Positions 16,576 to 25,532 of a stretch of DNA of 64,000 bases are shown one piece after another; within the stretch, counting starts at the first letter, position 1, and every line of letters begins with the position of its first letter. Below the pieces are notes generated by a model. The model was not told the origin of the DNA. It saw only the letters and a program-made list of their open reading frames with translations, and made no database searches. The stretch spans positions 6,448,001-6,512,000 of the forward strand of contig NZ_JALDST010000001.1 of the NCBI RefSeq assembly GCF_022747945.1, given 5' to 3'. This DNA comes from Micromonospora sp. R77. GTDB lineage: Bacteria; Actinomycetota; Actinomycetes; Mycobacteriales; Micromonosporaceae. The translations under genes were made by a program, and so were the position numbers.

Positions 16576-18375
16576 TCAGAAGACCGGCACGCCCTCGCGG
16601 ACCAGCTTCCAGTTCGGCACGAAGAAGTCGGCCGGGTCGATGACGCCCTTGGCCTGCGCCCAGTCGATCAGCAGCTGGCGGATCTCCTGCTGCTGGTTGT
16701 AGACCTGGGTCTTCACGATGCCGGGGAAGTTGCCGCCACCGCTGCGCCGGTAGTTGTTCACCGCGATGACGAACTGCGCGTCGGCGGCGACCGGGGTGTC
16801 GGTGCCGGGCAGGACCAGGCGGGTGATCCGCTGGCCGACCGGCTTGGAGATGTCGATGTCGTAGTCGACGCCGGAGATGACGTCGTAGTTGTAGTCCGGC
16901 ACCAGCGGGTCGCTGATGGTGGCCGGGTCGACCGTCGCGCCCACTGCGACGGTGACGAAGTACTTCGCCGAGTACTCCAGGTACGCCTTCACCTCGGCGC
17001 CGGTCAGCACGACCGCCTCCAGGGTGTTGTCGAAGACGTACAGGCCGGCCACGTCGCGGATCCGCACGTCGCCCTGCGGGAAGACGGCGGTGCGGCTGAA
17101 CGGCGCGGCGATCGACAGCACCGGCAGGCCCGCGTACGCGGTGCCGGCGAGAGCCTTGCCGACGACCTCGGTCTGGACGTGGTTGATGAAGTCCAGGATC
17201 GGGGTGTCCTTGTAGCGCGACTCGGCGGCCGACAGCTCCACGCTGGACTGCGCGACCACCTTGTTGACGTAGTCGACCGTCTTGGTGTGCTGGCCGCGCA
17301 CGGCAGCCAGCACCGCCGGGTCCTCGACCACCGTGTTGGTGTTCAGCATGGTGGCGGACTTGCTGACCACTGTCCAGCGGCCCTTGACCTTCCGCACGGA
17401 GAAGTCCATCCGGGTGAGACGCTGGCCCCACTTGGACGGCTCGGCGGTCAGCACCTGCGCACCGGTGGCGGTGTTGGTGACGAACTTCTCGACGACCTCG
17501 TTGTGGGCGTGGCCGAAGAGGATCGCGTCGATGCCGGGAACCTGCTGGGCGATCAGCGCGACCGGGTTCTCGTTCGGCAGCTCCGGGCCGTAGCTGGAGG
17601 TGCCGCTGTCGCCGCCGTGGGCGGAGATGATGACCAGGTCCGCGCCACGATCGCGCATGACCGGCACCCACTTGGCGGCGGTGGCGATCATGTCGGCGAA
17701 GATCAGCTTGCCCTCGACGTTGCCCTTGTCCCAGATGGCCACACCCGGGTTGGTCAGGCCGAGGATGCCCACCTTGATGGTCGGCGAGTCGTAGCCGCTG
17801 CCGAGCCGCACCTTCTTGATCACGTACGGCAGGAAGGCCGGCTTGCCGGTCGCCTCGTTGATCGCGTTCGCGGCCAGGGCCGGGAAGCCCAGCTGACCGA
17901 TCCACTTCGCCAGCAGCGGCAGCCCGTAGTTGAACTCGTGGTTGCCCAGCGTGACGGCGTCGTACTTCAGGACGTTCATCGCGTTGGCCATCGGGTGCGT
18001 CTCACCGGTCGTGGTGATCGGCTCCTGCTTGGCGTAGTAGGTGGCCAGCGGGGTGCCCTGGATGGTGTCGCCGGCGTCCAGCACCAGCGTCGCCTTGCCC
18101 TTGCGCTCCGCGCGGATCTGGTTGACCAGGGTGGCCAGCTTCGCGACGCCGACGTCGTTGTGCTTGCTGTCGTCGTACTCGGCGTCCTTGTAGTAGTCCC
18201 AGTTGTAGACGTTGCCGTGGGTGTCCGAGGTGCCGAGGACGGTCAGGTCCCAGGTCTTCGGGCCCTTGCTCGACTCGGCCGCCCGGGCGGGCGCGCCGGC
18301 GATCAGGGGAGCGGTCGCGGCGGCGGCCGCGACGGCGAGCACCTGGCGGCGCGAGGCGCCGGAGGAGGAGGTCAT
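16576..18375 (-). CDS. Tat-exported bifunctional metallophosphatase/5'-nucleotidase
   Basis: 599 residues. The N-terminus SSSGASRRQVLAVAAAAATA is a twin-arginine signal (SRRQVL plus hydrophobic core, cleavage near ARA-A). The catalytic domain shows TSDTHGN (metal DxH), GNHEFN, SAHGGD and GHAHNE, all calcineurin-like metal ligands. The C-terminal half carries the 5'-nucleotidase domain with VAGLYVFDNTLEAVVLTGAEVK and NNYRRSGGGNF for nucleoside stacking. It would dephosphorylate extracellular nucleotides or cyclic nucleotides, scavenging phosphate and nucleosides. GGAAAGG precedes this ATG; the frame extends 26 codons further upstream without a signal peptide. Confidence 0.93.
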   Translation of the reverse strand: MTSSSGASRRQVLAVAAAAATAPLIAGAPARAAESSKGPKTWDLTVLGTSDTHGNVYNWDYYKDAEYDDSKHNDVGVAKLATLVNQIRAERKGKATLVLDAGDTIQGTPLATYYAKQEPITTTGETHPMANAMNVLKYDAVTLGNHEFNYGLPLLAKWIGQLGFPALAANAINEATGKPAFLPYVIKKVRLGSGYDSPTIKVGILGLTNPGVAIWDKGNVEGKLIFADMIATAAKWVPVMRDRGADLVIISAHGGDSGTSSYGPELPNENPVALIAQQVPGIDAILFGHAHNEVVEKFVTNTATGAQVLTAEPSKWGQRLTRMDFSVRKVKGRWTVVSKSATMLNTNTVVEDPAVLAAVRGQHTKTVDYVNKVVAQSSVELSAAESRYKDTPILDFINHVQTEVVGKALAGTAYAGLPVLSIAAPFSRTAVFPQGDVRIRDVAGLYVFDNTLEAVVLTGAEVKAYLEYSAKYFVTVAVGATVDPATISDPLVPDYNYDVISGVDYDIDISKPVGQRITRLVLPGTDTPVAADAQFVIAVNNYRRSGGGNFPGIVKTQVYNQQQEIRQLLIDWAQAKGVIDPADFFVPNWKLVREGVPVF

Positions 18376-18594
18376 GCCGTGCCTTTCCATGGGGGTGGAG
18401 GCACCTCGTGGGCGCCGTTGCGCACCATAACCACCTGGCGTCACGTGCGCCACATCGCCCCGAGATGTTTCACCACACCAGCGTCACCGGTCGCCCTGGC
18501 GTAACACCCCGGCCACCGGGCGTCGCCCCGGCGTCGCCGGACCTGTCGCCGGCGGGAGCCGGTCGGACGAGTCCCGCCCGGTCCGGATGCCGGG

Positions 18595-19248
18595 TCAGCG
18601 GGGCCAGGCGGCCATCCGGCGTCGCACCTCGGCCACCTGGGCCGTGTCCAGCCCGTAGCGGGCAAACCGGCGGTCCGGCAACCCGTCGAGATAGCGGCCG
18701 GCGGCCCGGACGTCCTCGAGCTCCAGCGCCGGGTCGACCTGTCTGGCCAGCGCCAGCAGTTCCGCCACGTCGTAGCGGTCCAGGGCGGCCGACACGTCGA
18801 TGAAGTCCCGCACCTCCCGGCGGTTGACCAGTGCGGCCGTCTTGTTGGCCAGCAGGTCCCGAACGTCCATCACCGGCCCCAGGTCCATCACCACCGGGCT
18901 GCGGTACCGGTCCAGCCGGGCCAGGCTCAACCGGATCTGCCGACCGTCCCGGCTGACCACGAAGTCGCGCATGTCCCGGTCGAAGCCCTCGAACAGCCCG
19001 GCCAGCTCGCTGTCCGGATCGGCGGCGACCACCTCGAACCCGGCCCGCTCCAGCGCCGTACGCACCTCGGCCGTCGCGGCAGCCGCCGCGCCCTCGACGT
19101 CGGCGAAGAGGTCCACGTCCTCCGTCGGGCGGGTCACCAGGCCGTGCGCCGCCCACGCCACCCCGCCGCCCAGCACGAACCGGTGCGGCCCCGCGGCGCT
19201 CAACGCCACCCGGGCCACCTCCCGGTAGAAGTCGTGCAGGTGGCTCAC
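18595..19248 (-). CDS. Nucleotidyltransferase (AbiEii/MNT-like), putative toxin of a coupled pair
   Basis: 217 residues. FVLGGGVAWAAHGLVTRPTEDVDLFAD holds the nucleotidyltransferase core: GG, then an acidic pair DVD two turns later. GLFEGFDRDMRDFVVSRDG...SPVVMDLGPVMDVRDLLANKTAALVNRREVRDFIDV follows, as in AbiEii/DUF6036-like proteins. Start GTG overlaps the stop of the 113-residue gene before it, so the two are translationally coupled. Family members act as toxins that modify tRNA or protein by nucleotide transfer; whether this one is a toxin is inference from the pairing. Confidence 0.78.
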   Translation of the reverse strand: MSHLHDFYREVARVALSAAGPHRFVLGGGVAWAAHGLVTRPTEDVDLFADVEGAAAAATAEVRTALERAGFEVVAADPDSELAGLFEGFDRDMRDFVVSRDGRQIRLSLARLDRYRSPVVMDLGPVMDVRDLLANKTAALVNRREVRDFIDVSAALDRYDVAELLALARQVDPALELEDVRAAGRYLDGLPDRRFARYGLDTAQVAEVRRRMAAWPR

Positions 19249-19586
19249 GCGGTACGCAGGCCCCGGTGCCGGCTCTCCCACGCCAGGCGTACGCCCCGGG
19301 GCAGGTTCAGCCGCCGCCACACCCGGCGCAGGGTCCGCCCGTGGATCAGCGCCCGCAGGTCGTCGACCCGGGTCGTCTCGCGCAGCACGTTCTCGTACAT
19401 CCACAGCAGGTCGTCCGGTTCGGCCAGGTCGAAGACCCGCTCGCCGCACCACATCAGCCGGACCGGCAACTCGACGACGCCCGTCGTCGGCCCGGTGAGC
19501 TCCGCGAGGGTACGCGCCACCACGGCGGGTCGACCCGGTCGGGCCAGGTGGGCCACGCCGGTCACGGTGGGGGAGACGCCCTGCAT
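19245..19586 (-). CDS. Conserved hypothetical protein coupled to the nucleotidyltransferase
   Basis: 113 residues: VVELPVRLMWCGERVFDLAE, DDLLWMYENVLRETTRVDDL, LRRVWRRLNLPRGVRLAWES. I recognise this only as an uncharacterised actinobacterial family that often precedes an AbiEii-like gene. The start ATG is leaderless: TACCCT lies 6 nt upstream. Its stop overlaps the next start by 4 nt, so it is made first and at a set ratio, as antitoxins usually are. No DNA-binding motif is evident; an antitoxin or partner role is inferred. Confidence 0.65.
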   Translation of the reverse strand: MQGVSPTVTGVAHLARPGRPAVVARTLAELTGPTTGVVELPVRLMWCGERVFDLAEPDDLLWMYENVLRETTRVDDLRALIHGRTLRRVWRRLNLPRGVRLAWESRHRGLRTA

Positions 19587-19592
19587 GCTGTC

Positions 19593-19598
19593 AGGGTA
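19593..19598 (-). promoter_or_regulatory. -10 box of the two-gene nucleotidyltransferase operon
   Basis: TACCCT on the minus strand, 6 nt before the ATG at 19586; leaderless arrangement. Confidence 0.6.
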
Positions 19599-20127
19599 AC
19601 GCCCTGCTCGGCTGCCGGGTGCCGCCCGTGTGCCGGCTGCGTGTTCCGGGCAGTCGTTTCGGGTCCTTTCGGGGGCCGTGGGTGGGGCCTGATCGCGGCC
19701 GTGCCGCCTCTCGCCGCACCGCAGTGCGGTGGGTCGATCGGAGAGCGATGTGGTGGCTGGCGGCCGGTGCGGCAGCCGATGGGCGGTGGTGGCGGGCCCC
19801 ATGGTGGTGCGTTAGCCAGCGGTGCGCGGAGTGTCCGGTTCGGGTGTGACCGGGGGCATGCTCAGGCCGGAATCGTGGCGGGGGCCGGGTCGTTACAGTC
19901 ACCGTACGACCGAGTACCACCGCCGAACACCGGCCTGGTGGACGGGCCCGGCCCCGGAATGCGGGTGGGCGGCCGGTCGTTACACCTGGTCCCGGCGTCG
20001 CGAAGAGGCCCCCGCCCCGCGAGCCCGCCGGCCGATGACTTTCCCCCTTGTACGTGTTGGGCGCCTGACGGTGCTCGCGTTCCCCACCCCCATGGGGAGC
20101 GCCGACCCCCGAATGGAGCTACCCCCC

Positions 20128-20715
20128 ATGAACACGATGCTGCGTAAGAGTGTGCTGGGTATTGCTGGTCTGGCTTTCACCGGTGGTGTGTTCGCCGGTC
20201 CGATCGCCGCTCACGCCGACACCACCCCCGTCACCACCGGTAAGCCGGTCGCGGTGCAGGCCGACAAGCCCGACACGAGCAAGCTGATCCCGCACGGTGT
20301 GCAGGGCGCGCAGTCGCACGTCGACCTGAACGACGAGCAGACCGCCAACGCGAAGGCGATCATCGCCGCGACGAAGAAGGCCGGTCTGCCCGAGCGGGCC
20401 GCGGTCATCTCGATCGCGACGAGTCTGCAGGAGTCGAAGCTGGAGAACCTGGGCCACCTGGGTGACAAGAACGATCACGACTCGCTGGGTCTGTTCCAGC
20501 AGCGCCCGTCCAGTGGTTGGGGCACGCCGGAGCAGATCACCGACCCCGAGCACTCGACCCTGGCGTTCCTCAAGGGGTTGAAGCAGGTCGACGGGTGGCA
20601 GGACATGCCGCTGACCGACGCCGCCCAGACCGTGCAGGTGTCCGCGTACCCGGACGCGTACGCCCAGTGGGAGCAGCAGGCCGCCGACCTCGTCGCCCAG
20701 CACTGGAACAGCTGA
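20128..20715 (+). CDS. Small secreted transglycosylase-like protein, paralog 3
   Basis: 195 residues, near-identical to paralog 2: the same signal peptide LRKSVLGIAGLAFTGGVFAG, linker, LIPHGVQGAQSHVDLNDEQ, and domain with ISIATSLQESKLENLGH and NDHDSLGLFQQRPSSGWGTP. GGAGCT 8 nt before the ATG is the ribosome site. Compared with copy A one alanine codon is missing in the linker. The signal peptide and leader are the best conserved parts, which suggests recent duplication or gene conversion. Function as for paralog 1: exported, probably peptidoglycan-active, unproven. Confidence 0.87.
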   Translation: MNTMLRKSVLGIAGLAFTGGVFAGPIAAHADTTPVTTGKPVAVQADKPDTSKLIPHGVQGAQSHVDLNDEQTANAKAIIAATKKAGLPERAAVISIATSLQESKLENLGHLGDKNDHDSLGLFQQRPSSGWGTPEQITDPEHSTLAFLKGLKQVDGWQDMPLTDAAQTVQVSAYPDAYAQWEQQAADLVAQHWNS

Positions 20716-20727
20716 CCATGAACGAAA

Positions 20728-20765
20728 CGCTGGCCGGCACCCCGAACCCGGGGTGCCGGCCAGCG
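20728..20765 (+). terminator. Terminator after secreted paralog 3
   Basis: Perfect 17-bp stem (20728-20744 with 20749-20765) and an AACC loop, 12 bp after the stop codon. Confidence 0.87.
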
Positions 20766-20956
20766 GCGTACCCGAATCTCGGTTCGTTGCCGGTCCTGAC
20801 GACGACGCCGCAGCCCACCGCGAACCGTCACCGAAAGCACGAATCACGTCGTGACAGCGGTCACCAGAGCTGACGGAACACCCGATGCGGTGGCATGGTT
20901 GTGCAGAGCGTCGGTGTGTCCAGTGTCCCCGGGCCTCACCTAAATAGCCTTCGCGG

Positions 20957-21059
20957 AATACCGTTCGGCTGGAGCCGCGTCGTGCCACTCGCCGAGAGGC
21001 GACCTGCACACCGACGCCCAGGCGCCGCCCCGACCCACCGGTCGGGGCGGCGCTGTTTT
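20957..21059 (+). ncRNA. Candidate structured small RNA upstream of the formate dehydrogenase operon
   Basis: A TAGCCT -10 box (20945-20950) is followed by about 100 nt of strong structure. A 4-bp hairpin CGGC-TGGA-GCCG (20966-20977) comes first. Then GCGTCG (20977-20982) pairs with CGACGC (21012-21017), TGC (20983-20985) with GCA (21006-21008), and TCGCC (20989-20993) with GGCGA (20998-21002) closed by a GAGA tetraloop. A 14-bp terminator with TGTTTT follows. It does not match any riboswitch I know. fdhA has its own TATGTT box (21124-21129) after the terminator, so this is probably an independent RNA. Confidence 0.55.
21022..21059 (+). terminator. Intrinsic terminator with T run
   Basis: GCGCCGCCCCGACC (21022-21035), loop CACC (21036-21039), complement (21040-21053), then TGTTTT. 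One of the few hairpins here with a real T tract. Confidence 0.88.
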
Positions 21060-21168
21060 CCGCCCCGGACGCAGGCCCCGAAAATGGTCCGCCACTCGAG
21101 TCGCGGCCGTCGGAGGGCTGGCCTATGTTCAGAAGGTCAGCTTCCGTCAGCGGGGGAGGGGTGTCCGG

Positions 21169-24100
21169 GTGGGGTTCAGGACCTTCATCGAGGGATGGCC
21201 GGTCTACCGTCAGCTCACCGGCACCGACCCGCTCGGCCGGGGTGCCGCGGCGCAGTCGCCCAGGTCGGCCGGCCTGACCGCCCGGACGGAGCGCGCGGAC
21301 AGCATGGCTCGTTCGGTCTGCCCGTACTGCGCGGTGGGCTGTGGGCAGCGGGTGTTCGTGAAGGACGGGCGGGTGACCCAGATCGAGGGCGACCCGGACA
21401 GTCCGATCTCCCGGGGGCGGCTCTGCCCCAAGGGTTCGGCCAGCAAGTCGCTGGTCACCAGCCCGCTGCGGCAGACCAAGGTCCGCTACCGCCGGCCGTA
21501 CGGCACGGAGTGGGAGGACCTGGAGCTCGACGTCGCGCTCGACATGATCGCCGACCGGATCCTCGCCGCGCGCGAGGAGACCTGGGAGGACGTCGACGAC
21601 GCGGGTCGGCCGCTGAACCGGACGCTCGGGTTCGCCAGCCTCGGTGGCGCCACGCTGGACAACGAGGAGAACTACCTCATCAAGAAGTTGTTCACGGCGG
21701 CGGGCGCACTCCAGATCGAGAACCAGGCCCGTATTTGACACTCCGCCACCGTCCCCGGTCTGGGGACCAGCTTCGGTCGCGGCGGCGCGACGGACTTCCA
21801 GCAGGACCTGGTCAACGCTGACGTCATCGTCATCCAGGGCTCCAACATGGCCGAGGCCCACCCGGTGGGTTTCCAGTGGGTGATGGAGGCGAAGAAGCGC
21901 GGCGCGAAGGTCTTCCACGTCGATCCGCGGTTCACCCGCACCAGCGCGGTCGCCGACGCCTACCTGCCGATCCGGGCGGGCACCGACATCGCGCTGCTCG
22001 GCGGCGTGGTGCGCTACATCCTGGACAACGAGCTGGACTTCCGGGAGTACGTGCTGGCGTACACCAACGCGGCGACCATCGTCAGCGAGCAGTTCGTCGA
22101 CACCGAGGACCTGGACGGCCTCTTCTCCGGCTACAACCCGGAGACCGGCTCGTACGACCACACCAGCTGGCAGTACGAGGGGCACGAGGGCCAGGCTGGC
22201 ACCAAGGGCACCGGCAAGGAGCGGGACAGCGCGTCCGGCCTGCGGCACGAGTCGCACGGTGCCCCGGTGGGGGCGCAGACCCAGCGGGACGAGACGTTGC
22301 AGCACCCCCGCTGCGTCTACCAGATCCTCAAGCGGCACTTCTCCCGCTACACCCCGGAGATGGTGGAGCGGGTCTGCGGCATCCCGCAGGAGAAGTTCCT
22401 GGAGTTGGCCCGCGCCTGGACGGAGAACTCCGGCCGGGAACGCACCGGTGCGCTGATCTACTCGGTGGGCTGGACCCAGCACAGCGTCGGCGTGCAGTAC
22501 ATCCGCACCGGGTCGATCATCCAGATGCTGCTGGGCAACATGGGCCGGCCGGGCGGCGGGATCCTGGCCCTGCGCGGGCACGCCAGCATCCAGGGCTCCA
22601 CCGACATCCCGACGTTGTTCAACCTGCTGCCGGGTTACCTGCCCATGCCGCACCACGCCGACCACCCGACCTTCGACGAGTGGGTGGACAGCATCCGCCA
22701 CCCGGGGCAGAAGGGCTTCTGGGGCAACTCGCGGGCGTTCGCGGCGAGCCTGTTGAAGGCGTACTGGGGCGACGCGGCGACGCCGGAGAACGACTTCTGC
22801 TACGGCTACGTGCCGCGGATGACCGGGGACCACGGGACGTACCAGACGGTGCTGAACATGATCGACGGCAAGGTCAAGGGCTACTTCCTGCTCGGCCAGA
22901 ACCCGGCGGTCGGCTCGGCGCACGGCAGGGCCCAGCGCCTGGGCATGGCGAACCTGGACTGGCTGGTCGTCCGTGACCTGTTCATGATCGAGAGCGCCAC
23001 GTTCTGGAAGAACAGCCCGGAGGTCGCCACCGGCGAGATCGTGCCGCAGGAGTGCCGTACCGAGGTGTTCTTCCTGCCCGCCGCCTCGCACGTGGAGAAG
23101 GAGGGCACCTTCACCCAGACCCAGCGGCTGCTGCAGTGGCGCGAGAAGGCCCTGGAGGCACCGGACGACGCCCGTTCGGAGCTGTGGTTCTTCTATCACC
23201 TGGGCCGGGTGCTGCGGGAGAAGCTGGCCGGCTCCGACAAGCCCCGGGACCGGGCGCTGCTGGATCTCGCCTGGGACTATCCGACCCACGGTGACCGGGC
23301 CGAGCCGAGCGCCGAGGCGGTGCTCAAGGAGATCAACGGCTACGAGGTGGCGACCGGCCGGCCGCTGTCCGCGTTCCACGAGGCCCGCGACGACGGCTCC
23401 ACGGCCGTCGGCTGCTGGATCTATTCCGGCGTCTACGCCGACGGCGTCAACCAGGCGGCCCGCCGCAAGTCGCGGCACGAGCAGGACTGGGTGGCCGCCG
23501 AGTGGGGCTGGGCGTGGCCGGCGAACCGGCGCATCCTCTACAACCGCGCCTCCGCCGACCCGCAGGGCCGCCCGTGGAGCGAGCGCAAGAAGTACGTCTG
23601 GTGGGACCCGGAGTCCGGCGAGTGGACCGGGTACGACGTGCCGGACTTCGAGAAGACGAAACCGCCGACGTACCGGCCGCCGGAGGGCGCCTCCGGTCCG
23701 GAGGCCCTGGCCGGCGACGACCCGTTCGTCATGCAGGGCGACGGCAAGGCCTGGCTGTACGCGCCGACCGGGGTGCTCGACGGCCCGCTGCCGACGCACT
23801 ACGAGCCGGCCGAGTCGCCCATGCGCAACCCGATGTACGCCCAGCAGGCCAACCCGACCCGCAAGATCTACGACCACCCGGTGAACCGGATCAACCCGAG
23901 TCCGCCGGAGGCGCACAGCGACGTCTTCCCGTACGTGTTCACGGTCAGCCGGCTCACCGAGCACCACACGGCCGGCGGCATGAGCCGCACCGTGGGTCCG
24001 CTCGCCGAGCTGCAGCCGGAGATGTTCGTGGAGGTCTCCCCGGAGTTGGCCGCCGAGGCCGGCCTGGCGCACCGGGGCTGGGCGCACCTGGTCAGCGGTC

Positions 24101-24483
24101 GGGCGGTGATCGAGGCGAAGGTGCTGGTGACCGACCGGCTCACCCCGTTGCGGGTGGACGGCCGGGTGATCCACCAGCTCTGGCTGCCGTACCACTTCGG
24201 CACCGAGGGCCTGGTCACCGGCGACTCCGCCAACGACCTGTTCGGCATCACCCTGGACCCGAACGTGCTGATCCAGGAGAGCAAGATCGGCACCTGCGAC
24301 GTACGGCCCGGGCGGCGGCCGACCGGTCCGGCCCTGCTGGAGATGGTGGCGGACTACCAGCAGCGGGCCGGCATGACGGCCGACCGGCGGATTCCGATGG
24401 TCACCACCGGTGGCGACGACGCGGCCGGCAGCACCGACGAGCGTTCCGCCGAGGCGGCGCGGGACGGAGGCCAGGATGGCTGA
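21169..24483 (+). CDS. fdhA: Selenocysteine-containing formate dehydrogenase, alpha (catalytic) subunit
   Basis: 1104 residues when the TGA at 21736-21738 is read as selenocysteine 190: ...IENQARI-Sec-HSATVPGLGTSFGRGG matches the FdnG/FdoG active site (QAR-x-U-H). The N-terminal [4Fe-4S] motif is Cys51, Cys54, Cys58, Cys86 (CPYCAVGC...GRLCPKG). The rest is a molybdopterin/bis-MGD oxidoreductase (QGSNMAEAHP, RPGGGI, GYFLLGQNP). It oxidises formate to CO2 and passes electrons to the Fe-S subunit. GTG start has GGGGGAGGG about 8 nt upstream; the N-terminal FIEGWPVYRQLTGTDPLGRG extension is typical of actinobacterial enzymes. I see no Tat signal. The frame is intact except for the Sec codon. The ATG of fdhB lies inside its last codons. 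Confidence 0.95.
21736..21767 (+). promoter_or_regulatory. Selenocysteine UGA codon and bacterial SECIS hairpin
   Basis: TGA 21736-21738, then 18 nt, then GGTCT (21757-21761) as apical loop on a GTCCCC/GGGGAC stem (21751-21756, 21762-21767). The GGUCU loop and the 18-nt distance from UGA equal those of E. coli fdhF as I recall it. It would recruit the SelB encoded downstream. Confidence 0.9.
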
Positions 24484-25532
24484 CGCCAGGTTGCCGGACG
24501 CCAACAGCCTCTACGGCCCGCTCGACCCGGCCCCGGACGCCGGCTGGGTCGAGGCGGGGCCTCGGATGGGGTTCTTCACCGACACCAGCGTCTGTATCGG
24601 CTGCAAGGCGTGCGAGGTGGCCTGCAAGGAGTGGAACGGCGTCCCGGACTCGGGCTTCGACCTGCTCGGCATGTCGTACGACAACACCGGCGCGTTGACG
24701 GCGAACTCGTGGCGGCACGTGGCGTTCATCGAGCAGCCCCGCCCGGCGGGTCACCGCACGCCGCCGTTCGAGGGCAAGCGACCGGGCCGTCGGTGAGCGC
24801 GGCGAGCGCGGCGGTCGCCGCCGGGGTGGGCAACGACAGCGGCACCGATCCGGGGGTGCCGCAGGGCCAGCCGCAGGCCGCGGCGCGGATGGCGGCCGGG
24901 CCGGAGTTCCTCGGCATGCCGGGCACCCGCCGCCCGGTCGGGGCAGCGGCGTCGAGTCGCGCACCGATTTCCGCTGGCTGATGATGTCGGACGTCTGCAA
25001 GCACTGCACCCATGCGGCCTGCCTGGACGTCTGCCCGACCGGGTCGCTGTTCCGCACCGAGTTCGGCACGGTCGTGGTGCAGGAGGACATCTGCAACGGC
25101 TGCGGCTACTGCATCTCCGCCTGCCCGTACGGGGTGATCGACCAGCGCAAGGACGACGGTCGGGCGTGGAAGTGCACGCTCTGCTACGACCGGCTCGGCG
25201 CCGGCATGACCCCGGCCTGCGCGCAGGCCTGTCCGACGGAGTCGATCCAGTTCGGGCCGCTGGACGAGCTGCGCGAGCGCGCCGCCGGTCGGGTCGCCGC
25301 GCTGCACGAGCGGGGCGTGCCGGAGGCCCGCCTCTACGGCAACGACCCGACCGACGGGGTGGGCGGGGACGGCGCCTTCTTCCTGCTGCTCGACGAGCCG
25401 GAGGTGTACGGCCTGCCGCCGGACCCGGTGGTCACCACCCGGGACCTGCCGAAGATGTACCGGCGGGCCGGCCTGGCCGCGCTGGCCATGGTGGCGGCGG
25501 CCGTCGCCGCGTTCGTCGGAGGTTCATCGTGA
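24476..25532 (+). pseudogene. fdhB: Formate dehydrogenase beta (4Fe-4S) subunit, two frameshifts
   Basis: Electron-transfer subunit with four ferredoxin-type clusters: CIGCKACEVACKEWN, CKHCTHAACLDVCP, CNGCGYCISACPYG and CTLCYDRLGAGMTPACAQACP. A C-terminal hydrophobic helix (AGLAALAMVAAAVAAFVGG) anchors it. The protein runs in frame until about 24785, continues in the -1 frame (GPSVSAASAAVAAGVGND...) to about 24940, then shifts -1 again to GVESRTDFRWLMMSDVCKHC. Each break is repaired by one base in a G/C run. Start ATG overlaps the fdhA end, and the next gene's GTG overlaps this stop. Repaired length is about 352 residues, normal for the family. Confidence 0.87.

Larger units (their letters stand above)
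19829..20769 (+). repeat. 0.94-kb direct repeat, copy B (leader, gene, terminator)
   Basis: Second copy of the unit at 11041-11980, same orientation, 8.8 kb away. The few differences are scattered in both leader and gene. The 240 bp before it (19587-19828) have no gene that I can support. Confidence 0.9.

Noticed and set aside
21169..21738. A truncated 189-residue formate dehydrogenase fragment (pseudogene)
   Set aside because: The TGA is at the active-site Sec position, the frame continues with conserved sequence, and a SECIS, tRNA-Sec and SelB are present.
20119..24504. A 1461-codon open frame on the minus strand opposite fdhA
   Set aside because: It runs antisense through a clear Sec-FDH gene and a paralog; its product is low-complexity, His/Arg/Leu-rich and family-less. 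Long antisense frames are expected in high-GC DNA.
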